A stretch of 64,000 bases of DNA from an uncultured Eubacteriales bacterium (GCA_900551325.1 URVM01000004.1:62001-126000); one strand, 5' to 3'. Shown: positions 8,903 through 17,922, counted from the first letter of the stretch. Made by a program: numbers and translations. Notes: generated by a model not told the origin, from the letters alone.

Positions 8903-9778
8903 CTAATTCTTTCTATGAACTAGGCGTGTAGCTAATTGCTCAAGTAATGTTGTATCGCCTTGTACACGTTCTAAACATTTTACAGCCTTAGCTGTTAGGT
9001 CATTTGCAATTTCATAACAAGTATCTACATCATAAAATGAAAGGTAAGTATTCTTGTTATTTTTCATATCGCTTTTCACTGGTTTTCCTAATTCTTCATT
9101 AGTAGAAGTGGTATCTAAAACATCATCAATAATTTGGAAAACTTGACCTAAATATTTGCCATAAAACGTGAGTGCCATCACTTCTTCTGGCGTTCCGCCT
9201 CCAAGTATAGCTCCCATCTTAGTTGCTGCTGCAATAAGTGCACCCGTTTTATGTATGTGAATTGCTTGTAATTGTTCAAATGTAATGGTTTGATTTTCAC
9301 TTAACATATCTAAGATTTGTCCGCCAATCATCCCTTCACTACCACTAGCTTCTGCTAAAACATGAGCCGCTCTTACACGGTTCATATCATCATGTTCTAG
9401 GGCATCTTCCATCATCCACTCAAAGGCAGTATTTAAAAGGGCATCTCCTGCTAAAATAGCTGTTGCCTCACCAAATACTTTATGATTTGTTGGCTTTCCT
9501 CGTCTAAGATCATCATTATCCATGGCAGGTAAATCATCATGAATAAGAGAATAAGTATGGATCATTTCTATGGCACATAAATAAGGTGTAATTTTTCCTT
9601 TTCCACCTACAGCTTCAAAGCTAAGCTGCATAAGTAATGGTCTTATACGCTTTCCCCCAGCGTATAAGCTATATCTCATAGAATCATAAAGCCTTTCAAA
9701 GTATTCACTACGCTCAGGCAGTGCTTCTCTTAGTTGCTTTTCGATTTCTTCCCTATATAAGTCCAATTTATTCTCCAT
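8903..9778 (-). CDS. ispA: Polyprenyl synthetase (farnesyl/geranyl diphosphate synthase)
   Basis: This trans-prenyltransferase extends DMAPP with IPP. It shows the first aspartate-rich motif in LIHDDLPAMDNDDLRRG and the second in QIIDDVLDTT, which bind magnesium-diphosphate. The frame is open to an ATG at 9793, but the ribosome binding site GGGGAAGG lies after that codon, so the ATG at 9778 (MENKLDLYREE) is chosen. The gene then overlaps the xseB stop by 11 bases. Product chain length cannot be told from sequence alone; the xseB-ispA linkage favours farnesyl diphosphate. Confidence 0.95.
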   Translation of the reverse strand: MENKLDLYREEIEKQLREALPERSEYFERLYDSMRYSLYAGGKRIRPLLMQLSFEAVGGKGKITPYLCAIEMIHTYSLIHDDLPAMDNDDLRRGKPTNHKVFGEATAILAGDALLNTAFEWMMEDALEHDDMNRVRAAHVLAEASGSEGMIGGQILDMLSENQTITFEQLQAIHIHKTGALIAAATKMGAILGGGTPEEVMALTFYGKYLGQVFQIIDDVLDTTSTNEELGKPVKSDMKNNKNTYLSFYDVDTCYEIANDLTAKAVKCLERVQGDTTLLEQLATRLVHRKN

Positions 9779-10001
9779 CTTTACCTTCCCCATTCATCTT
9801 ATTCCATTTATTCTGGTCTAAAATATAAACTTCTTCTTCAGCTTGTTGTAAGACTTCTGTACAAAAAGCTGCAAGTTCCATACCTTTTTTATAACTTTTT
9901 ATACTTTCATCAAGCGAAAGGCTACCTTCTTCTAAAGCATAAATAAGCTGTTCTAGCTCTTCCATAGCACTTTCAAAATGTTTTGTTGTCTTCTTAGCCA
10001 T
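9768..10001 (-). CDS. xseB: Exodeoxyribonuclease VII small subunit
   Basis: A 77-residue all-helical protein with the family pattern FESAMEELEQLIYALEEGSLSLDESIKSYKKGMELA. Several copies assemble with one XseA to form exonuclease VII, a single-strand-specific nuclease. It starts four bases after xseA and overlaps the start of ispA. Confidence 0.95.
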   Translation of the reverse strand: MAKKTTKHFESAMEELEQLIYALEEGSLSLDESIKSYKKGMELAAFCTEVLQQAEEEVYILDQNKWNKMNGEGKDGE

Positions 10002-10005
10002 GTAC

Positions 10006-11205
10006 TTATCCTTTCTTTTCTACCTTTGCACGAAGTACCCCATCTGTTACTTGAACTATAATCTGTTCTCCAACTTCTACTTGGTTAATAGAAGTTAAAA
10101 CTTTATCATCTTTAGTCGTTGTAAAGCTATAACCGCGCTTTAGGGTTAAAAGTGGGGAAAGCTTTTCTAGTTGTTCTATACGTGTATTTAAAGTACCACC
10201 AGTTACAGTAAGCTTGTTCTTAAAACCTTTTGTTAGAGCATCTACTTTGTAATCTAAGGTAATCCTTAAATCTGCAAAGTATTTGTCTTTATGCTTAAAT
10301 ACTGGTCTTGATAATAAATGTTCCAGTCTTACCTTCTCGTCACGAAGCTGTCTACTTATATGATGTTTAAGTAAACCTTTAGTTCTTTCTATTTGTTGAA
10401 GATAAGTTTCTTTATCTGGTATTACAAGCTCTGCCGCTGCAGAAGGTGTAGGTGCTCTAAGATCACTTACAAAATCAGAAATTGTAAAGTCAATTTCATG
10501 GCCTACAGCAGAAACAACTGGAATTCTTGAATCAAATATAGTACGTGCAAGGCGTTCATCGTTAAAACACCATAAATCCTCTATAGATCCACCGCCTCGT
10601 CCTACAATAAGTACATCTACAAGAGCCTCTTCATTAGCCTTTTTAATAGCTGTAATAAGCTCATCTACAGCATACTCACCTTGAACATGAGTTGGGTAAA
10701 TATATAAAGGAATAGCATTATTTCTTCGTCTTGCCACTTGTAAAATATCTTGAAGGGCTGCACCCGTTGCTGAAGTAATAATCCCTACCTTTTTTGGATA
10801 AGTGGGAATAGACTTTTTATAGTGGGTATCAAATAATCCTTCATCGCTAAGTTTTTTCTTTAATTTTTCAAACTGTTCATAGAGGGTACCTTGACCTTGT
10901 TTTTCAATTTCCCATACATAGGCCTGAAATTGTCCTGTCTTTTCATAAAGAGCAATTCGTCCTCTTATATAGACTTTCATGCCCTCTTTTAAGACAAATT
11001 CTAAAGTAGCTGCATCTTTTGCAAACATAACCGCATTTAAGCTTCCAAATGGATCTTTAATAGTAAAATAAATATGTCCAGATTGGTGATACTTACAGTT
11101 AGAAACTTCTCCTGAAAGCCACACATCTGATAGCAAATAATCTTCTTCTAATAAACGGCTTACATAACGATTAATTTCTGAAACAGCTACAATTTTTCTC
11201 TTCAT
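10006..11205 (-). CDS. xseA: Exodeoxyribonuclease VII large subunit
   Basis: The 399-residue protein begins with an OB-fold (about 1-105, WLSGEVSNCKYHQSGHIYFTIKD), followed by the catalytic domain with GRGGGSIEDLWCFNDE and AVGHEIDFTISDFVSDLRAPTPSAAAE, and a coiled-coil C-terminal part. It is two bases from nusB, part of the nusB-xseA-xseB-ispA operon typical of Firmicutes. Confidence 0.97.
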   Translation of the reverse strand: MKRKIVAVSEINRYVSRLLEEDYLLSDVWLSGEVSNCKYHQSGHIYFTIKDPFGSLNAVMFAKDAATLEFVLKEGMKVYIRGRIALYEKTGQFQAYVWEIEKQGQGTLYEQFEKLKKKLSDEGLFDTHYKKSIPTYPKKVGIITSATGAALQDILQVARRRNNAIPLYIYPTHVQGEYAVDELITAIKKANEEALVDVLIVGRGGGSIEDLWCFNDERLARTIFDSRIPVVSAVGHEIDFTISDFVSDLRAPTPSAAAELVIPDKETYLQQIERTKGLLKHHISRQLRDEKVRLEHLLSRPVFKHKDKYFADLRITLDYKVDALTKGFKNKLTVTGGTLNTRIEQLEKLSPLLTLKRGYSFTTTKDDKVLTSINQVEVGEQIIVQVTDGVLRAKVEKKG

Positions 11206-11207
11206 TT

Positions 11208-11609
11208 TTATCCCTCTATTGATGTTACAATATTTCCAAGTATTCCATTAATGAATGCTGGTGATTTATCTGTGCTATAAACTTTAGCAAGTTCAATTGC
11301 TTCATTAATAGCTACTTTATTTGGGATATCTTCTCCCCATTTAATTTCATAAGTACCCATGCGTAGTAAAATATGATCTACTTTGGCAATACGTTCAACA
11401 GACCAGTTTTCTAAGCTGTTCTTAATGATTTCATCAATTTCGTCTTGATGTGCTAATATACCTTTGAACTCATCAACAATGAATGTTCTTACCTTTCCTT
11501 TTACCTCTGGCAAATGGTACTTAAGTACTTCCTCCGGATTTTTCTCTGGTTGAAAATTCATCTCATAGAGCATTTTCATAATTAGTTCTCTAGCTTCTCT
11601 TCTTGTCAT
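11208..11609 (-). CDS. nusB: Transcription antitermination factor NusB
   Basis: A 133-residue helical RNA-binding protein (start TRREARELIMKMLYEM, end INGILGNIVTSI) that works with NusE on boxA for rRNA antitermination. The motif WSVERIAKVDHILLRMGTYEI and the closing SPAFINGIL are family hallmarks. It follows the Asp23-family gene after a short gap containing a palindrome. Confidence 0.96.
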   Translation of the reverse strand: MTRREARELIMKMLYEMNFQPEKNPEEVLKYHLPEVKGKVRTFIVDEFKGILAHQDEIDEIIKNSLENWSVERIAKVDHILLRMGTYEIKWGEDIPNKVAINEAIELAKVYSTDKSPAFINGILGNIVTSIEG

Positions 11610-11629
11610 TTTTATCTCCTTATTAACGA

Positions 11630-11653
11630 AAGCTAACCTTCTAAGGTTAGCTT
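11630..11653 (-). promoter_or_regulatory. 24-base palindrome between asp23 and nusB
   Basis: Perfect 11-base arms (11630-11640 and 11643-11653, core GCTAACCTT/AAGGTTAGC) with a two-base centre. No good U run follows, so it is more likely an RNA processing or stabilising hairpin, a weak attenuator, or a protein site than a full terminator. Confidence 0.45.
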
Positions 11654-11660
11654 CCCTGAA

Positions 11661-12077
11661 TTAGTGTTCTTCACCGGGATTTGTTTTTGAAAAATCTACC
11701 CCAACGACATGCACATCTACTGATTGTACGTTAAGTCCTGTCATAGTTTCAATAGAATTTTTAACTTTTTCTTGTACTTTTATACAAGTATCTTGGATTT
11801 TGATGCCATATTTCACATTAAGTGCAAGATCTACTTGTACTTCATCTTCTAAAATCTCAACTTTAATGCCTTTTGCACCTTTTTTACCACGAATAGTTTG
11901 TACAATGTCGTTTTTGCCGCCTGCAATAGCAAATACGCCGTCTACTTCTAACGCTGCAATTTCTGCTATAACAGCTATAACATCGTCAGCTATTTGAACT
12001 TCTCCTGCCCCATGCATTTTGGCAGCTTCATCTACACTTACTTCTAAGTCTACATCTATCACTTTATTTTCTTTCAC
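11661..12077 (-). CDS. Asp23/Gls24 family envelope stress protein
   Basis: A 138-residue member of the Asp23 family (PF03780, often called YqhY in this position). The typical core is seen as IADDVIAVIAEIAALEVDGVFAIAG followed by KGIKVEILEDEVQVDLALNVKYG and a C-terminal NVHVVGVDF-like strand. In Firmicutes this gene stands next to nusB and near accBC; YqhY has been linked to fatty-acid synthesis control, but the reaction, if any, is unknown. It is the first gene of the nusB operon here. Confidence 0.88.
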   Translation of the reverse strand: MKENKVIDVDLEVSVDEAAKMHGAGEVQIADDVIAVIAEIAALEVDGVFAIAGGKNDIVQTIRGKKGAKGIKVEILEDEVQVDLALNVKYGIKIQDTCIKVQEKVKNSIETMTGLNVQSVDVHVVGVDFSKTNPGEEH

Positions 12078-12171
12078 AGCAATTGCCTCCCATTTTTCTT
12101 TATTATAGAAATACCCAACTTATTTGCATTTATACATGTTGGCATTCCAAAGTAGCTTTTCATTTATCCTT

Positions 12172-12199
12172 ATTATATCAAAATATACCCAAGTTGCAA
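12172..12199 (-). promoter_or_regulatory. Sigma-A-like promoter of the asp23-nusB operon
   Basis: TTGCAA (12194-12199), 16 bases, TATAAT (12172-12177) on the minus strand, about 95 bases upstream of the start. A second, similar block (GTTGGGTATTTC followed by TATAAT) lies nearer the gene at about 12100-12130, repeating the TTGGGTAT element of the first. This suggests tandem promoters. Confidence 0.5.
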
Positions 12200-12211
12200 A
12201 TTAGATTATAC

Positions 12212-12249
12212 AAAAAAGAGCCAGAATGTATAAATATACTTTCTGACTC
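12212..12249 (-). terminator. Rho-independent terminator of the spoIIIA operon
   Basis: Arms 12218-12232 and 12235-12249 pair over 15 bases with two mismatches (GAGTCAGAA / TTCTGGCTC). Six U follow on the minus-strand RNA. It stands eight bases after the spoIIIAH stop. Confidence 0.75.
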
Positions 12250-12257
12250 TCATATTT

Positions 12258-13010
12258 TTAATTATTTGCTGTTTGATTATTCACCTTTAAACAAGATATT
12301 TTGATTTGACCTACTGTATAACCTGTTTTTCTTTGAACAATCTCTTCAATTTGTGCAATTTCTTCATCTGTTAAAGCATCATCTTTATTTACAACAACAT
12401 CTACAGTCTCTTTATCCATTCTTACAAATACATCTTTAAAACCTTTTGCACGAAGTAAAGATTCAGCTCCACTTTCTTTTTCAATACGATCTTGAATAGT
12501 TAAAAGTTCTTCAGCTGCTTTTGATTTAGATTCTTTGTCTAAGTTAGGATCAGCTACATATTCATTAAGTGTTTCCATTTGTTTTGCGCGACTTTGCTCT
12601 CTTAACATTTTCTCTTCAGCAAAGTAACTTACATCTACACTTTTACTATTTACTGTCATATCTTCTGATTCAGTTGTTCCCTTTGGTGATTCTTTCTTTG
12701 CAATGACAACTTCTTTAGCGCCTAAAGATTCTTCTGATGTTGAAACTTCTACACTTTCCCCTTCTGGTAGCACTGCTTCTCCATCTAGTACAGCTACTTC
12801 TCCATCAGGTGGCAATGTTTCCATTACACCGAATTGATCAAAAAAGTCTTTATCTAGCTCCCCATCAGCTACATTTATCGTATCATTATTATCTGCAATT
12901 TGTGGCGTTGCTAGATCAGCAGGTGCTTCAGTTAAACTTAAATAAGCTGCTATAGCTATCATAAATACGAGAACAGTAACAATCACTTGATTTCTTCTAA
13001 ATTGAAACAT
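12258..13010 (-). CDS. spoIIIAH: Stage III sporulation protein AH
   Basis: SpoIIIAH is the mother-cell protein that pairs with forespore SpoIIQ to form the channel across the two membranes. It has one N-terminal membrane segment (about 8-25), a long acidic, Ser/Thr/Glu-rich linker (about 40-130) and a C-terminal YscJ/FliF-like ring domain (about 140-245, ending VGQIKISCLKVNNQ). It is the last gene of the eight-gene spoIIIA operon and is followed by a terminator. The linker is low in sequence constraint. Confidence 0.93.
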   Translation of the reverse strand: MFQFRRNQVIVTVLVFMIAIAAYLSLTEAPADLATPQIADNNDTINVADGELDKDFFDQFGVMETLPPDGEVAVLDGEAVLPEGESVEVSTSEESLGAKEVVIAKKESPKGTTESEDMTVNSKSVDVSYFAEEKMLREQSRAKQMETLNEYVADPNLDKESKSKAAEELLTIQDRIEKESGAESLLRAKGFKDVFVRMDKETVDVVVNKDDALTDEEIAQIEEIVQRKTGYTVGQIKISCLKVNNQTANN

Positions 13011-13027
13011 ACTTTAGACCCCCTTAG

Positions 13028-13762
13028 TTATTTAACATCTACGAGTGTGGCATCACTCATTTTATAAACTGCAATTTTATGTACAGGTACATCTAGGAGT
13101 GATGATACAGATTGTATAATAGCATTTTTAATATTCACATCATCTGCTCCTTCTGCAAGAACTAGAACACCTTCTATTTCTGGTTTTGTTTCTTTAATGA
13201 CAAAAGGTGTATCTCCTTTTTCTTTTACTATCTTTCGTTCCACATCTTGTTTTTCACTTGTTTTTCTATTGCCTGCTTGTGTGATTTCATCTATGTCTAG
13301 GCTATTTTGTACAACTTCTTCTGCTAGTATTTTTTCAGTTGAACCAGATGTTGTAACCATGACCTTTGTAGCACCAGCCCCTTCAAGGCTTGTCAGTATT
13401 GTCTCCATTCTCATCTCAAGTAGCTCTTCATAAGCTAAGGTGCTTGTAGAAGATATATTGCTTTTTAGGTTTGTAGCCGTTTCTCCTACTACATTACCGC
13501 TCATTACTTCCTCCACTTTCTTATCTGGTAAGTAAGTAAGCAAGATCCCTCCTACAATGAGCATAAAAAGTAAGGTGGCTACAGGAAGCTTAACTTTAGT
13601 GCCTAGTTGTTGTATAAGCTCCACTAATCCAGGCTCTTTTTCTTCCTTACTCTTATCTTTGTCCTTCTTCTGCTCTTCCATCATTTCTCTTACTGTTCCC
13701 TCATGTCCATTTACATTGCTTACATTGATCGTAAATTGCTTCTTTTCATCTTCATGGTGCAT
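13028..13762 (-). CDS. spoIIIAG: Stage III sporulation protein AG
   Basis: SpoIIIAG forms the large ring in the mother-cell part of the SpoIIIA-SpoIIQ feeding channel. One membrane segment (about 60-80, VATLLFMLIVGGILLTYL) is followed by a ring-building domain with MRMETILTSLEGAGATKVMVT and GVLVLAEGADDVNIKNAI. The frame opens at 13783, overlapping the spoIIIAF stop. However GGGGAGG lies after that codon, so the ATG at 13762 (or the GTG just before it) is the better start. Confidence 0.93.
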   Translation of the reverse strand: MHHEDEKKQFTINVSNVNGHEGTVREMMEEQKKDKDKSKEEKEPGLVELIQQLGTKVKLPVATLLFMLIVGGILLTYLPDKKVEEVMSGNVVGETATNLKSNISSTSTLAYEELLEMRMETILTSLEGAGATKVMVTTSGSTEKILAEEVVQNSLDIDEITQAGNRKTSEKQDVERKIVKEKGDTPFVIKETKPEIEGVLVLAEGADDVNIKNAIIQSVSSLLDVPVHKIAVYKMSDATLVDVK

Positions 13763-13782
13763 CACAGCTTTTCCTCCCCACA

Positions 13783-14355
13783 TTAACTATCTTGTACTAT
13801 AATATATATATTAGCGTTGTCCACATTATAGAAGTCATTTATACATTTTTTTATTTGATTTTTTACATGCTCTTCATTAAGTAGAAAGCTTTCACTTTTA
13901 TCCCCTATATCAATAAAGCTTTCCTTTTCTTTAGGTGTAACTTGTATAGTCATCTCACTAATATCTACATGACTTCCTTCTAATACAACACTACTTGAAA
14001 GGGCCTCCACCTGGACGGGTAGCTTACTTTCTATAAGCAGCTTAATTTGAGTTTCTACTTGATCTTTATAAATTTCTTTAAGCTGTTCTTCTTGTTTTTG
14101 TTTCTCTATTTCATAAGGTGTATATTCACCTTTTTCAAATTGTTTTTCATAAAAATTAATATACTCTTTAGGACTGACTACCTCTACCCATTCTTGATTA
14201 ACAACCAAAGTCATTATAGGATTTACAATAACTGCAAGTACGATAAAACTAAGAACTAACTTTAAATACTTTTTAAGTTCTGATACAGGAAAAATCATTT
14301 CTACAATAACTACAAAAAGCATTGTCCATATGATTGTAAGTAAATACCCTTTCAT
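13783..14355 (-). CDS. spoIIIAF: Stage III sporulation protein AF
   Basis: A 190-residue protein with two N-terminal membrane segments (about 5-22 and 30-52, the second LVLSFIVLAVIVNPIMTLV) and a soluble C-terminal domain thought to form part of the SpoIIIA ring stack. It is between spoIIIAE and spoIIIAG with nearly no gap, the canonical order. Confidence 0.93.
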   Translation of the reverse strand: MKGYLLTIIWTMLFVVIVEMIFPVSELKKYLKLVLSFIVLAVIVNPIMTLVVNQEWVEVVSPKEYINFYEKQFEKGEYTPYEIEKQKQEEQLKEIYKDQVETQIKLLIESKLPVQVEALSSSVVLEGSHVDISEMTIQVTPKEKESFIDIGDKSESFLLNEEHVKNQIKKCINDFYNVDNANIYIIVQDS

Positions 14356-14368
14356 ACTCTCCTCCTTC

Positions 14369-15817
14369 TTATGTCATGCTTACACCAATACTTGCACAAA
14401 TAATCATAGATGCAATAGTCAAGAGTACAACAATGCTTACACTACTTAAGATAAAAGAACATCCTTTAGCTAAAACACCTGCAATCTCTGTCATCTTCTT
14501 ATCCCCTAAAGGTTGGATGAATGCACCTAGAAACTGATATAAGGCTACATTAATAAAAATTTTAATAAGAGGACCTGCAGCCAGTAACAATACCCAAATA
14601 ATCACCCCAACAGCAAAAGCATTTTTGATTAGACCACTGCAAGCTAAAATAAATTCCATAGCCCCCTTACTTGCATCCCCTACCACAGGCAAAAAGGAAG
14701 TAAAAACATTGACTGCTCCCTTCTTTATAGCTACGTCAATATAGGGAAGTGTTAACTTATAAATGCCCATTATACTTACACTTAATATAACAACACCACG
14801 TAGTCCCCATTTCATCCCTTTGTAAAATAAGTCAATAAACTTATCAATCTTAATCTCTTCACTCATTGTACTAATCACTTGAAGTACAATCACACTAACT
14901 AAAATAGGAAGCAACACCTTTTGTATTAGAAAAACCATTATATTAAATGTCCCAATAATAACTGGAGCCAGCGCACTAGAGGATGTAACATAGCCTGATA
15001 CAGCCATAAAAGCAAGTAAGGTAGGTAGCGTGACTTGTATAATCTCATAGAGCTGGCCTATGGTTTGTTCTGCTAGCTGAACGAGCATCATTAAAGACTG
15101 AGCTAAAGTGAAAATAATAAGGGCATAACATACAAAGTAGGCTGCCTTTGCTGTATCTTTTGACCCAAAAGACTTACTAAGTATTTGTAAGATACTACAT
15201 AAAATAACAATTAAAATAAACCTTATAATAAGCTTAAAGTAGGTCTTAAATTCTTTGATAAAAATAGTCCCAATATGTAGAAGTATTTCTTCAATAGAAA
15301 ACCGCTCTTCACCTGATATAAGACTAAGCACTTGTTCACTTAAGTCGAAATCCTTTATAGAAGGAACACTTTCTTTAAGTTCCTCTTCTAAACTTTTAAT
15401 CTCGTCCCAGTTAAGCATATCAAATTGACGATTTAGAAAATTTTTCACTTCCGTCTCACTAAAAGTCTCTATACTTTCTTCATTTAGTTGATTTACCTCT
15501 TGCTGCTTATCTCTTTGCTGCGTATTTATTTTCTTTGTATTTACTTCCTGTGCATCTATTTGGTTTTGTAGATCAAAGCTGTCTTCTATACTTATTTCTT
15601 CTTGTATCGCTCTTTCTTCTTGTAGATCTACTTCTTCCTGGCTTACTTCTTGTCGTATATCTATCTCTTCTTTACCTTGAGCCTTTGGCTGCATATGCAT
15701 CACTTGTTGCATAGTCCCCTTTGCCCCAAGCTCCCTTGCTCCTAAAGTGCTACACCATAGACTACTTAGTAAAATGAAGAGCATAATAGGTATCCTTATT
15801 TTCTTTTGCATCTTCAA
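14369..15817 (-). CDS. spoIIIAE: Stage III sporulation protein AE, with a long Glu/Gln-rich N-terminal insert
   Basis: SpoIIIAE is a polytopic membrane protein of the SpoIIIA export channel. The C-terminal two thirds (about 190-482) carry several membrane segments and conserved stretches such as FTSFLPVVGDASKGAMEFILACSGLIKNA. The N terminus has a signal-like segment (8-24). Unusually, about residues 40-120 are a low-complexity Glu/Gln-rich stretch with repeated QEE/QEV units (QEEVDLQEERAIQEE), making the protein 482 residues against roughly 400 in Bacillus. The insert would face the intermembrane space if the N-terminal segment is cleaved or spans. Confidence 0.94.
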   Translation of the reverse strand: MKMQKKIRIPIMLFILLSSLWCSTLGARELGAKGTMQQVMHMQPKAQGKEEIDIRQEVSQEEVDLQEERAIQEEISIEDSFDLQNQIDAQEVNTKKINTQQRDKQQEVNQLNEESIETFSETEVKNFLNRQFDMLNWDEIKSLEEELKESVPSIKDFDLSEQVLSLISGEERFSIEEILLHIGTIFIKEFKTYFKLIIRFILIVILCSILQILSKSFGSKDTAKAAYFVCYALIIFTLAQSLMMLVQLAEQTIGQLYEIIQVTLPTLLAFMAVSGYVTSSSALAPVIIGTFNIMVFLIQKVLLPILVSVIVLQVISTMSEEIKIDKFIDLFYKGMKWGLRGVVILSVSIMGIYKLTLPYIDVAIKKGAVNVFTSFLPVVGDASKGAMEFILACSGLIKNAFAVGVIIWVLLLAAGPLIKIFINVALYQFLGAFIQPLGDKKMTEIAGVLAKGCSFILSSVSIVVLLTIASMIICASIGVSMT

Positions 15818-15825
15818 CCCACCTT

Positions 15826-16209
15826 CTAAATAAATTGTGTAATGAGTTCAATCAAAGCCAAAATAATAGGGGAAGCAAGTACTAAAATTAACACTTTACC
15901 TGCAAGCTGCACTTTACTTCCTATAGCTCCTTCTCCTGCATCTTTACAAAGTTGATAGCCAAATTCTGCAATATAAGCAATCCCTATAATTTTAAAAATG
16001 ATTTTAAGATAGGTGTCATCTAAACTCATTTTAGTAGATAGGTCATGAATAATAGAAAAGATGACCTGTAACTGTGGTAAAATCAATATTAATAACAGAC
16101 TACATGCAAAAATACGTATCAGGTTGCCCGCCATTTTATGATTCTCACCTACAAACAAGGTAAGGATCACAGCAGCTAGTGCAAACCCTGTTAATTTCAT
16201 AATGTCCAT
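15826..16209 (-). CDS. spoIIIAD: Stage III sporulation protein AD
   Basis: A 127-residue membrane protein with three or four hydrophobic segments and the conserved central motif IIFKIIGIAYIAEFGYQLCKDAGEGAIGSKVQLAGK. It is related to SpoIIIAC and belongs to the inner-membrane platform of the SpoIIIA complex. Position between spoIIIAC and spoIIIAE agrees. Confidence 0.94.
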   Translation of the reverse strand: MDIMKLTGFALAAVILTLFVGENHKMAGNLIRIFACSLLLILILPQLQVIFSIIHDLSTKMSLDDTYLKIIFKIIGIAYIAEFGYQLCKDAGEGAIGSKVQLAGKVLILVLASPIILALIELITQFI

Positions 16210-16218
16210 GGAAGCCTC

Positions 16219-16422
16219 CTAAAACATAAACATTGTTTCTACGACTTCAAACAGCTTTAAAATATAAGATGCAATAATAATTAGAATAAGCGTCATGCCC
16301 CCTATTGAAACAATGTTTGCATAGCCATCTTTACCTGCTTGCTTTAAAAGAATACTCATAAACATAACAGCCATTGAAAGTCCACCTATTTTTAAAAGCT
16401 CCATCATTTGATCCATTTTCAT
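16219..16422 (-). CDS. spoIIIAC: Stage III sporulation protein AC
   Basis: A 67-residue protein made of two membrane helices (about 12-28 and 38-60) with the family core LLKQAGKDGYANIVSIGGMTLILIII split around the loop KDGYA. It is part of the SpoIIIA membrane platform. Start and spacing (10 bases after spoIIIAB) fit the operon. Confidence 0.94.
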   Translation of the reverse strand: MKMDQMMELLKIGGLSMAVMFMSILLKQAGKDGYANIVSIGGMTLILIIIASYILKLFEVVETMFMF

Positions 16423-16432
16423 TCCCCCTATT

Positions 16433-16951
16433 TTAAATAATAAGAATACTTATACAGGCACCTACTAAAATCCCCATACCTGTTCGCAATTTCCCAGTTT
16501 TCTCATGCTCTTTTAAAGCTAAATCTAGAGTCATCTTTAACTTACCTTGTATAAGATTAATATTTGCTTGTTGCATTTTCTTATCCATTTGTCCTATGCC
16601 ACGTCCAAACTCTTCTAATAAACTATAATCCTCTGCCGTCAAATCATATCTATATTTTTCTCTTTCAAGTGCTTCCTTCCATAGGCTACTTCCTGTACTA
16701 GCTGTCCTTTCACCAAGAAGTTTAGAAAAGGTAATAAAAACTTTTCCTATATCATGCTTAGTCTCTACCCCAACTAGGTAGCATGCTTCTTGTAAAGGTG
16801 TGAGACGATAATCTATTTCCCCTTTTAAATACTCAAAGGCATAAATAAAGTTTTCTAATTCTTTAATACGTTTACGGTATTTAAAATCTAGAACAATCCC
16901 TGTTAGACTACATCCTGCAAAAACCATTAGTACACCCATAAGCTTTAACAT
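16433..16951 (-). CDS. spoIIIAB: Stage III sporulation protein AB
   Basis: A 172-residue protein with a membrane segment at each end (about 3-20 and 157-172) and a helical cytoplasmic domain that resembles GspF-type platform proteins (LENFIYAFEYLKGEIDYRLTPLQEAC). It probably couples the ATPase SpoIIIAA to the channel. Its start overlaps the end of spoIIIAA by seven bases. Confidence 0.94.
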   Translation of the reverse strand: MLKLMGVLMVFAGCSLTGIVLDFKYRKRIKELENFIYAFEYLKGEIDYRLTPLQEACYLVGVETKHDIGKVFITFSKLLGERTASTGSSLWKEALEREKYRYDLTAEDYSLLEEFGRGIGQMDKKMQQANINLIQGKLKMTLDLALKEHEKTGKLRTGMGILVGACISILII

Positions 16952-17889
16952 ACCATCACCTGATTTCTATGCAAATCTTGTATTTCTTCTACAGTACATG
17001 GACCATTTCTATTAGATAAAATAACCATTCTTTCAAACCAACCTTCTTTAATCATTTGGCTTAAATAAGGCTTTTTCATACAGTCTTCTAAGTCCTTTCC
17101 ATGGGTTGTACACAAAATGGTTACACCCGCACCAAGGACTTCTTCTAATGCACGTAAGTCCTCTAGGGTCCCTACCTCATCTACTGCAATCACATCTGGT
17201 GCCATAGATCTTAGTAGCATATGCATCCCTTCTACCTTTGGACACCCATCTAAAACATCTGTCCGTATGCCTATATCATTTTGTGGAATCCCCATATAGC
17301 ACCCTGCTATTTCAGAACGTTCATCGACCACACCTATTGTATAAGGTCCATAACCACTAAATCCATTGCTTAAACTTCTAATAATATCTCTAAGGAGTGT
17401 TGTCTTCCCACATTTAGGAGGAGATACAATAAGGGTATGATAAACCTTGTCCCTTGCTATAAGATAAGGTAATACCTTCTTGCTACAGCCTATTACTTCA
17501 TGAGAAATGCGTACGTTAAGTCCACTAATATGTTTAATTGTTTTAACTTTCTTATCCTCTACTACAGTCTTTCCTACAAGCCCTACCCTATGCCCACCTT
17601 CTAAAGTAATATAACCTTGTCTTATTTCATCTTCTAAAGCATATAATGAGTAACCACTTAAAACTTGTAAAATAGCCTGTACTTCTTCTAAGGTTACTCT
17701 ATGACTTTCCTCTATACTGCCTAATCCATTATTAGTTAGCCCATATTCTTTATGATCAAGTACAAGAATAAGTGGCTTATAAGCTCTTAGCCTAATTTCT
17801 TGAATCCTATATTTTGTGCCATCTGCTATTTGTAAAAGCTTGTACCTAATAGCTTTTGGCATCATACTTAAAATACTTTCAGGTATCAT
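16945..17889 (-). CDS. spoIIIAA: Stage III sporulation protein AA, channel ATPase
   Basis: The 314-residue protein resembles secretion ATPases of the GspE/VirB11 type. It has Walker A SPPKCGKTT (156-164), the conserved GVVDERSEIAG segment, and Walker B DVIAVDEVG. It energises the SpoIIIA-SpoIIQ channel in the mother cell. It is the first gene of the operon, with a GGAGG ribosome binding site and a sigma-E-like promoter upstream. Confidence 0.96.
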   Translation of the reverse strand: MIPESILSMMPKAIRYKLLQIADGTKYRIQEIRLRAYKPLILVLDHKEYGLTNNGLGSIEESHRVTLEEVQAILQVLSGYSLYALEDEIRQGYITLEGGHRVGLVGKTVVEDKKVKTIKHISGLNVRISHEVIGCSKKVLPYLIARDKVYHTLIVSPPKCGKTTLLRDIIRSLSNGFSGYGPYTIGVVDERSEIAGCYMGIPQNDIGIRTDVLDGCPKVEGMHMLLRSMAPDVIAVDEVGTLEDLRALEEVLGAGVTILCTTHGKDLEDCMKKPYLSQMIKEGWFERMVILSNRNGPCTVEEIQDLHRNQVMVC

Positions 17890-17922
17890 ATAGGTTCCTC
17901 CTTTGTAAAATTTAATTATTTT

